Origin: Bacillota bacterium
Lineage (GTDB): Bacteria; Bacillota; Clostridia; Christensenellales; Aristaeellaceae
Assembly (NCBI GenBank): GCA_023392755.1
Contig: JAEWNM010000335.1
Span: 1 to 8,684, forward strand
Length of the DNA stretch: 8,684 nt
Reading direction: 5' to 3'
Shown here in pieces: positions 1 through 4,424 of this stretch; the stretch's first letter is position 1, and each line of letters opens with the position of its first letter. The position numbers were made by a program, and so were the translations under genes. The notes under the pieces are model-generated. The model worked only from the letters and a program-made list of their open reading frames with translations, made no database searches and had not been told where the DNA came from.

Positions 1-2
1 GT

Positions 3-779
3 CCGACAGGCCCCACGGGTCCGACAGGAAGTAGCGGATTGATAGGTGATACGGGCCCAACCGGTGATACCGGCCCAACAGGAGAAACGGGACCAACCGG
101 TGATACCGGCCCAACAGGCGACACGGGTCCCACCGGTGATACCGGCCCAACAGGCGATGCGGGTCCCACCGGTGATACCGGCCCAACAGGCGACACAGGC
201 CCCACCGGTGATACCGGCCCAACAGGCGACACGGGCCCCACGGATGACACAGGACCTACCGGGCCATCAAGCGATACAGGCTTCTTCCTAGAAACCAGTT
301 ATATTGGCACCATTGATGTTGCCATGGACTTTAATCAGGGCGACGGCAACAATCAGGCAGTTGGCGCTTTGATATACGATGGCAGCATGGATCAAAGCGT
401 AACAAGCTTGGTTGCGTATATCATTCAAAATGGCGCTGGCACAGGAAATTTCCAAATGGCGATTCTAGAACCATCAAGCACAAGTCAGGCAGAGGTAATT
501 GCAGTTACTGCAAATGTTACCGCAATTGTACCCGGCCTATTTACCCTGCCGTTGTCCGGAACCATTGTTCTTCAGGCGGGAGTGTTGTATTATTTAGCAG
601 TATACAATCAGGTAAACGGCTCCCGGATAGGAGCTGTATCCGCTGGACTTGGCACAACAGAGGATGCCCCACCCATCAATTTCAGGGTACAGAACATCAC
701 AGGCTTTGCTGTTGGTGATATGATCAACACAAGCGACGTGAGCTTACGGCTGACACCCTGGATTGCTGCTGTGCCGTAA
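3..779 (+). CDS. Collagen-like Gly-X-Y repeat surface protein, 5' truncated by window edge
   Basis: The reading frame is open from the first complete codon. A TTG at 39 is not a convincing start, because the Gly-X-Y pattern (GPT, GPT, GPT, GSS, GLI, GDT) runs through it unbroken from the window edge. The N-terminal part seen here is about 86 residues of Gly-X-Y triplets, mostly alternating GDT and GPT. Threonine at Y instead of proline is typical of bacterial collagens, which lack hydroxyproline. The remaining 165 or so residues form a low-charge domain rich in alternating hydrophobic residues (for example SLVAYIIQNG and LYYLAVYNQ), probably a beta-sandwich that could act as trimerisation or display head, by analogy with BclA-type proteins. 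I do not recognise the head family. No sorting motif or membrane segment follows it. One Gly position is Asp (codon 243-245), which would locally disturb a triple helix. The likely role is cell-surface or spore-surface filament; this is inferred from architecture only. Confidence 0.82.
   Translation, partial: PTGPTGPTGSSGLIGDTGPTGDTGPTGETGPTGDTGPTGDTGPTGDTGPTGDAGPTGDTGPTGDTGPTGDTGPTGDTGPTDDTGPTGPSSDTGFFLETSYIGTIDVAMDFNQGDGNNQAVGALIYDGSMDQSVTSLVAYIIQNGAGTGNFQMAILEPSSTSQAEVIAVTANVTAIVPGLFTLPLSGTIVLQAGVLYYLAVYNQVNGSRIGAVSAGLGTTEDAPPINFRVQNITGFAVGDMINTSDVSLRLTPWIAAVP
45..260 (+). repeat. 18-bp coding tandem repeat with 36-bp higher-order period
   Basis: Twelve contiguous 18-bp units encode G-D-T-G-P-T or a variant. 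Odd and even units differ. The unit ggtgataccggcccaaca occurs in exactly the same form at 63, 99, 135, 171 and 207, always 36 bp apart. The alternating units at 81, 117, 153, 189 and 225 all differ from each other. The array is therefore a 36-bp repeat with one conserved half and one variable half. Variants at protein level are GET (unit 3), GDA (unit 7) and DDT (unit 12). Such arrays readily change length by slippage or recombination. Confidence 0.9.
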
Positions 780-941
780 TCGAAAAGCAAGAACACCTCC
801 TACTGCTGATTACTTCATCAGATTCTGAACGGTGATGGATTCTTGAACGCTCAGCCCAACCTTATGAAGCACCTAGAAGGAAACAGCGACTGGTGCTACG
901 CCAACTGATCTCATCCAACGCCCTAAAACCCACCAGGAAGC
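780..941. other. Intergenic stretch with no gene seen
   Basis: No frame here has a start with a ribosome binding site or protein-like composition. A short inverted repeat (ctgat, ttactt loop, atcag) lies just after the collagen-like gene at about 806-821, but no T-run follows it. Nothing else is recognisable until the hairpin at 942. Confidence 0.5.
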
Positions 942-963
942 GCCCTCCACCCGGGGGGCTTTT
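942..963 (+). terminator. Possible rho-independent terminator
   Basis: GCCCTCC (942-948) can pair with GGGGGGC (953-959), with one U-G wobble and a 4-nt loop. The stem is followed directly by TTTT (960-963). It lies about 160 bp after the collagen-like gene and before the small ORF at 1095, so it could end the former transcript or insulate the latter. The T-run is short, so the call is moderate. Confidence 0.4.
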
Positions 964-1094
964 ATGACGAAACAGACGCATTTAGTTAAGGGAAACAACC
1001 CGAAAAGAACCCGCTTATAACGTGGAATACCTGAGGCATCAGAGTTAATATACAGACGTTCCCAGGGGGGAAACAAAACGGGGAGGTCAAGAAA

Positions 1095-1250
1095 ATGAAA
1101 AGCTTTCGCATCTACTACAAACTGTCCGGTGTAATCGAAAAGAACAGCCGTATGGCTACGATCCAGGCACCCAGCTTCGACGAGGCTATCGAAGTGTTTG
1201 GAAAAAAAATCGGGCGGTTCATGAATATCGTTGCTATTTTCAAGGCGTAA
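1095..1250 (+). CDS. Small 51-aa protein of unknown function
   Basis: An ATG at 1095 is preceded by GGGGAGG (1080-1086) at an 8-nt spacing, a strong ribosome binding site, and the frame runs 51 codons to TAA. The protein starts MKSFRIYYKLSG and ends with FMNIVAIFKA. Its hydrophobic pattern suggests strand (residues 3-14), strand (21-26), helix (28-38) and strand (43-50), a compact soluble alpha/beta fold rather than a membrane peptide. I do not recognise the family. It sits 50 bp upstream of the broken gamma-glutamylcyclotransferase gene on the same strand, with a strong hairpin between them, and could share its transcript. Small ORFs of this kind are common on integrated elements, which fits the nearby tmRNA 3' end, but that origin is inference. 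Confidence 0.6.
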   Translation: MKSFRIYYKLSGVIEKNSRMATIQAPSFDEAIEVFGKKIGRFMNIVAIFKA

Positions 1251-1259
1251 GAAACGGGC

Positions 1260-1283
1260 GCCCTGGGGCGGTGGCCCCAGGGC
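1260..1283 (+). other. Perfect 10-bp GC-rich intergenic hairpin
   Basis: GCCCTGGGGC (1260-1269) and its exact reverse complement GCCCCAGGGC (1274-1283) flank a GGTG loop. No T-run follows, so it is not a standard intrinsic terminator. It lies between the 51-aa ORF and the ribosome binding site (about 1285-1293) of the broken cyclotransferase gene. It may stabilise or process a shared transcript or adjust expression of the second gene. Confidence 0.6.
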
Positions 1284-1300
1284 TGGAAAGGATGAAAGAT

Positions 1301-1801
1301 ATGAAGGTTTATGCTGCTTATGGGTCCAATATCAATCTGGAGTAAATGGCCCAACGCTGCCCGGCTGCGCGGGTCATCGGGAAGGGGTGGCTCATGGACT
1401 ACCAGCTCATGTTCCAGGGCGTGTCCGGCGGGCGCGGGGTGGCCACCGTGGAGCCGTACAAAGGGCGCCGGGTCCCAATCCTGCTTTGGGCTATCAGCCC
1501 GGATTGTGAGGTGGCCCTGGATCGCTACGAGGGCTATCCCACCCTGTATCGAAAGGAAACCCTGCCGGTAGCGGGCATCGAATGGCTACCCAGCGAGATC
1601 ACGGCCATGCCTGCGGACGTCACCGAGGTCCCGGCCATGATCTACATCATGAACATGGGGGAGGCAGCTCCGCCCAGCGATTACTACCTGGACACCATCG
1701 TACAGGGTTACAGGGCCGTGGGCTTCCATGTGAGGTACCTGGCTGAGGGGGTGCGGCGGACGCAGCGTTCAGTATATAGAACCCGAAATACAGTGGAATA
1801 A
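1301..1801 (+). pseudogene. Gamma-glutamylcyclotransferase (AIG2-like) family gene interrupted by an in-frame TAA
   Basis: ATG at 1301 follows an AGGA-type ribosome binding site and encodes MKVYAAYGSNINLE. The next codon (1343-1345) is TAA, and the same frame continues at once with ATG GCC CAA, giving MAQRCPAARVIGKG and 151 residues to the stop at 1801. Family members read YGSN-x-N-L-(D/E)-Q-M-x-x-RCP across this point, so the stop replaces a Gln codon and CAA to TAA is a single change. The YGSN substrate loop is upstream of the stop. The presumed catalytic Glu in RYEGYP lies downstream, at residue 77 of the restored protein. Restored length would be 166 residues, normal for the family, which cyclises gamma-glutamyl amines or peptides to 5-oxoproline. 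Downstream-only translation would lack the binding loop and probably be inactive. The final residues (RRTQRSVYRTRNTVE) look atypical and may be a replaced tail. A sequencing error at one base remains possible. Confidence 0.75.
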
Positions 1802-1811
1802 AAACCAAAAC

Positions 1812-1832
1812 GTGTACTTTAGTGTGTACTTT
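1812..1832. repeat. Short direct repeat GTGTACTTT, 12-bp spacing
   Basis: GTGTACTTT occurs at 1812-1820 and again at 1824-1832, one helical turn plus about 1.5 bp apart. It lies between the broken cyclotransferase gene and the tmRNA terminator. Short spaced direct repeats next to a tmRNA 3' end could be integrase arm-type sites left by an element, but no integrase gene is in the window. Confidence 0.45.
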
Positions 1833-1844
1833 TGGAATCAAATA

Positions 1845-1877
1845 AGCCCGCAAACCGTTGAGCTTGCTGGCTTTTTT
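1845..1877. terminator. Bidirectional hairpin terminator between the cyclotransferase pseudogene and ssrA
   Basis: AGCC-C-GCAA (1845-1853) pairs with TTGC-T-GGCT (1864-1872), with one mismatch and a 10-nt loop. On the plus strand T runs from 1872 to 1877, a good rho-independent terminator for the pseudogene transcript. On the minus strand the same hairpin lies just past the tmRNA 3' end and is followed by TTATTTGATT, so it probably also ends ssrA transcription. Confidence 0.65.
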
Positions 1878-1879
1878 GA

Positions 1880-2226
1880 TGGTGGAGGTGAGGGGAGTTG
1901 AACCCCTGTCCGAAAGCTCGCTGATAGGGTTTTCTCCGAGCGCAGCCTAAGTTTTAGGTTTCCCCCTGCCGTACGCCCTTAGGCGGGCTTACGGTTTCGG
2001 TAGCTTCATCAATGCCGGCTTCGTCACAAAGCTTGAACGGGCCCGTGCCCCGCGATTATGACGCCGGGCTCCGCACTCGCGGGAGATGCGGTCCGACGTC
2101 GCGGCATTAAGCCGCGAAAGCGAATTCGTTGTTGTCAGTTATTGTTTTTCCCCGTTTTAACGTGGCCAGGGTCCACGGCTCGCTTGCCCTACCTTCGACA
2201 ACCCTCGTCGAAACCGGTACACCCCC
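1880..2226 (-). ncRNA. ssrA: tmRNA (transfer-messenger RNA)
   Basis: On the minus strand the gene begins GGGGGTGTACCGGTTTCGAC and ends with a T arm (AGGGG-TTCAACT-CCCCT) and CACCTCCACCA. The 7-bp acceptor stem GGGGGUG/CACCUCC closes fully, with a G-U wobble at the third pair, the identity element read by alanyl-tRNA synthetase. CCA is encoded at 1880-1882. Mature length is about 347 nt. The tag reading frame lies at 2139-2107 (minus): codons ACT GAC AAC AAC GAA TTC GCT TTC GCG GCT TAA, encoding (T)DNNEFAFAA. The stop sits in the loop of a GCGGC/GCCGC hairpin, as usual. Alanyl-tmRNA with SmpB rescues stalled ribosomes and adds this tag, whose hydrophobic AA end is read by ClpXP-type proteases. 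The gene starts 11 nt after the smpB stop, with no room for its own full promoter there, so co-transcription and 5' processing are likely. Confidence 0.97.
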
Positions 2227-2237
2227 ATGTAAACTGA

Positions 2238-2711
2238 CTATTCGCCCCTGTGCTGGCTGCGCATGGCCCGCTGAATGTCGCGCTTGGCATCCCTGTCAGC
2301 CTCGTCGTCGCGTTTGTCGTGCAATTGCTTGCCCTTGCAAAGCCCCAGTTCCAGCTTCATGCGCCCGTCCTTCAGGTAAATTTGCAGGGGAACAAGGGCA
2401 TACCCCTGTCGCTGTACCTGCCCGGACAGCTTGCGGATCTCGCTCTTGTGCAGCAGCAGCTTCTTGGGCCGCAAGGGATCGTGGTTATAGATGCTGCCCT
2501 GCTCGTAGGGGCTGACATGCATCCCTTCCACAAAAATCTCCTGTCCCCGCGCCATGGCGAAGCTTTCCTTCAGGTTGACACGGCCCAGGCGGATGCTTTT
2601 AACTTCGGTGCCCTGCAAGCAAAGGCCGCATTCATACGTTTCCTCCACGAAAAAATCGTGATAGGCTTTCCTGTTCTGGGCCACGGGCTTGATGCCCTTC
2701 ATACGCGGCAT
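2238..2711 (-). CDS. smpB: SsrA-binding protein SmpB
   Basis: This 157-residue protein matches SmpB over its full, usual length. It has the N-terminal NRKAYHDFF...GLCLQGTEVKSIR strand-helix region, then GRVNLKESFA, the YNHDPLRPKKLLLHKSEI segment, and the basic tail containing KGKQLHDKR (family KGKKxHDKR). The OB-fold body binds the tRNA-like domain of tmRNA. The tail enters the empty mRNA channel of the stalled ribosome and mimics an anticodon arm plus mRNA. The start at 2711 is favoured because AAGGAGG lies 7 nt upstream; the ATG three codons later has poorer spacing. The partner RNA gene ssrA follows 11 nt after the stop, on the same strand. Transcription probably starts from the shared divergent promoter at 2747-2775. 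The tail is somewhat Asp/Arg-rich (KRDDEADRDAKRD) but intact. Confidence 0.97.
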   Translation of the reverse strand: MPRMKGIKPVAQNRKAYHDFFVEETYECGLCLQGTEVKSIRLGRVNLKESFAMARGQEIFVEGMHVSPYEQGSIYNHDPLRPKKLLLHKSEIRKLSGQVQRQGYALVPLQIYLKDGRMKLELGLCKGKQLHDKRDDEADRDAKRDIQRAMRSQHRGE

Positions 2712-2746
2712 GCAAACCCCTCCTTTGTATCCGCCTGTAGCAATGC

Positions 2747-2775
2747 ATTATACCACAGCGGCACCGTGATTGCAA
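2747..2775 (-). promoter_or_regulatory. Promoter of smpB-ssrA, sharing its -35 with proA
   Basis: Read on the minus strand, TTGCAA (2775-2770) is followed by a 17-bp spacer and a perfect TATAAT (2752-2747). The -35 matches TTGACA at 4 of 6 positions. The predicted transcript starts near 2740, giving a leader of about 30 nt that contains the smpB ribosome binding site. The same -35 hexamer serves the opposite direction. Confidence 0.75.
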
Positions 2776-2798
2776 TGAGCCGCTTTTTTGTTTATAAT
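2770..2798 (+). promoter_or_regulatory. Promoter of proA, sharing its -35 with smpB-ssrA
   Basis: TTGCAA (2770-2775), a 17-bp spacer and a perfect TATAAT (2793-2798) form a sigma-A-type promoter. The predicted transcript starts near 2805, 30 nt before the proA ATG. TTGCAA is its own reverse complement, within ATTGCAAT at 2769-2776, so the two divergent promoters are mirror images about one -35. Confidence 0.75.
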
Positions 2799-2834
2799 GG
2801 AATGCATACAAACGGGATAGGGGAGGCGCGCTCC

Positions 2835-4133
2835 ATGCAGGATACAAGGTCTTTGGCTATTCTGGCCCGGGAGGCGGCAATTCCGCTTTCAGCGTCGGCT
2901 ATTGGGGATAGGAACAGTGCCCTTGTGCTGATGGCCGAATCGCTTGCGCGAAACAGCAAGGCAATATACGCCGCCAACGAAATGGATTTGCGGCAGGCGG
3001 ATGCGGAAGGCTTGGCAGCGCCGTTGAAAAAGCGCCTCTTGTTTGACGAAAAAAAACTGCGTGCGGTTCAACAGGGACTTTTGGCACTTGCCGACCTGCC
3101 CGACCCATTGCATCATACGCAGCTGGCCCGGGAGCTGATGCCGGGCATGAAGCTTTACCGCGTTTCCTGCCCCATCGGTGTGGTGGGCGTGATTTTCGAA
3201 AGCCGCCCCGACGCGCTGGTGCAAATCGCTTCCCTGTGCCTAAAGAGCGGAAACGCAGTGCTGCTAAAGGGCGGGCGGGAAGCGGAGCATACCAACCGCG
3301 CGCTATTTGGCGCGCTGGCGGAGGCGGCCTGCCAGGCAGGCATCCCGGATGGCTGGGTAGCCCTGCTCACCACCCGGGAAGAAGTGCGTGACATGCTGAA
3401 GATGGACGACTGCATTGACCTTGTGATTCCAAGGGGCACCAACGAGTTTGTACGCTATATCATGGATAACAGCCGCATCCCGGTTTTAGGCCACGCGGAT
3501 GGAATTTGCCATGTGTATGTGGATGTGTCGGCGGATATACCGATGGCAGTCAAGGTGACATTGGATTCCAAAACGCAGTACGTGGCGGTATGCAACGCGG
3601 CGGAAACGCTGCTGGTGCATCAAGCCGTTGCGGAGGCATTTTTACCCGTCGTGGCAAAGGCGCTGGCGGAAAAAAATGTGGTTTTGAAGGGCTGCGAAAG
3701 AACGCGGCAAATAATTTCCTGTGAAGCGGCCACGGAAGAGGATTGGGAAACGGAATATCTTGATTATGTACTATCGATCAAAGTGGTTGATACCGCCTCG
3801 GATGCCATCCGCCATATCAACCGGTACGGCTCCGGGCATACGGATACCATTGTGGCGGAAGATATGCAGGCGGTGCGTGCCTTTATGGCCTTGGTGGACA
3901 GCGCCGGGGTATATCACAACTGCTCCACCAGGTTTGCCGACGGCTTCTGTTACGGCTTTGGCGCGGAGGTTGGCATTTCCACGGGCAAGATTCATGCCAG
4001 AGGCCCCATGGGGCTGGAGGGCCTGTGTTCATACAAATATCTGCTTTTCGGCAGCGGGCAGACGGTTGCGGATGTGCAAGCGGGGCTGACGCCATTCGCT
4101 CACAGGGATGTGGGGGAAGAAGCGCCGCTTTAA
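2835..4133 (+). CDS. proA: Gamma-glutamyl phosphate reductase (glutamate-5-semialdehyde dehydrogenase)
   Basis: This enzyme reduces gamma-glutamyl phosphate with NADPH to glutamate-5-semialdehyde, the second step of proline synthesis from glutamate, in the cytoplasm. The 432-residue protein is close to family length (about 415-430). It shows SCPIGVVGVIFESRPDA (residues 111-127), the LKGGREA segment (144-150), the active-site Cys253 in YVAVCNAAETLL, and the C-terminal GFGAEVGISTGKIHARGPMGLEGL signature. The start at 2835 is chosen because GGGGAGG lies 8 nt upstream and the consensus promoter ends at 2798. The open frame extends left to 2250 only as the antisense shadow of smpB. The usual partner proB (glutamate 5-kinase) is not in this window: the gene has its own promoter and a terminator, so it looks monocistronic. 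No mutation is visible in the key motifs. Confidence 0.96.
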   Translation: MQDTRSLAILAREAAIPLSASAIGDRNSALVLMAESLARNSKAIYAANEMDLRQADAEGLAAPLKKRLLFDEKKLRAVQQGLLALADLPDPLHHTQLARELMPGMKLYRVSCPIGVVGVIFESRPDALVQIASLCLKSGNAVLLKGGREAEHTNRALFGALAEAACQAGIPDGWVALLTTREEVRDMLKMDDCIDLVIPRGTNEFVRYIMDNSRIPVLGHADGICHVYVDVSADIPMAVKVTLDSKTQYVAVCNAAETLLVHQAVAEAFLPVVAKALAEKNVVLKGCERTRQIISCEAATEEDWETEYLDYVLSIKVVDTASDAIRHINRYGSGHTDTIVAEDMQAVRAFMALVDSAGVYHNCSTRFADGFCYGFGAEVGISTGKIHARGPMGLEGLCSYKYLLFGSGQTVADVQAGLTPFAHRDVGEEAPL

Positions 4134-4172
4134 GGCCGCTTTCTTTGCTGATTTTGTTCATATACAGCATGA

Positions 4173-4198
4173 CGGCGGGCTTGGCCCGCCGCCTTTTC
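4173..4198 (+). terminator. Rho-independent terminator of proA
   Basis: CGGCGGGC (4173-4180), a TTG loop and GCCCGCCG (4184-4191) form a perfect 8-bp GC stem. It is followed by CCTTTT and then GCGTTTT. It lies 40 bp after the proA stop. The T-tract is interrupted but adequate. In the opposite direction no T-run follows. Confidence 0.7.
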
Positions 4199-4202
4199 GC
4201 GT

Positions 4203-4411
4203 TTTGTCAAGCAGATGCCACGCATTCTTTTCAATATCCGTAATGCAAGCAAGGAAATGTCAAAATGGGTGATATGGATGCCCATGGATGCCAGCAGGAT
4301 TGAAAACCCGCCATATCCAGCGCCTCCGTCGAACACGGTGCGGATGCCCGACAGGTTTTATACAGAAAATATCCTGCGCTCAAGATGGCAGGCAAATATG
4401 CGCTTGATCAT
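4203..4411 (-). pseudogene. Remnant of a class I SAM-dependent methyltransferase
   Basis: On the minus strand, ATG at 4411 opens MIKRIFACHLERRIFSV, then a TAA (4360-4358), then in the same frame NLSGIRTVFDGGAGYGGFSI and LLASMGIHITHFDIS (ending near 4252). The block VFDGGAGYG...LLASMG...VTHFDIS is methyltransferase motif I with the acidic end of strand 2, and the helix before it also fits. After HFDIS the expected C-terminal two thirds is missing. A second frame reads ITDIEKNAWHLLDK for a short way, which may be a displaced segment, but I cannot assign it. There is no ribosome binding site at 4411. The fragment starts 14 bp after the stop of the zinc-ribbon gene, so it may once have been the next gene of that operon. 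Internal stop plus truncation indicate a dead gene. Identity is from motif I alone. Confidence 0.55.
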
Positions 4412-4424
4412 CCAATGTCCCGGT

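Noticed and set aside
45..260. CRISPR-like array
   Set aside because: The units are contiguous 18-mers with no spacers, stay in one reading frame and encode Gly-X-Y.
964..1020. 18-residue ORF MTKQTHLVKGNNPKRTRL
   Set aside because: No ribosome binding site precedes the ATG; the bases in front are the hairpin and T-run of the candidate terminator. Too short to support from composition.
873..1354. Minus-strand ORFs of 67 and 79 residues
   Set aside because: They lack ribosome binding sites, have unprotein-like composition, and one overlaps the better supported 51-aa gene.
1301..1801. Stop-codon reassignment (TAA read as Gln)
   Set aside because: Intact genes in the same window end in TAA and no tRNA or phage-type recoding context is seen. 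A point mutation is simpler.
2250..2834. Upstream extension of the proA reading frame, giving a 627-residue protein
   Set aside because: It is the antisense of smpB. ProA length, the ribosome binding site at 2820-2826 and the promoter at 2770-2798 all point to the start at 2835.
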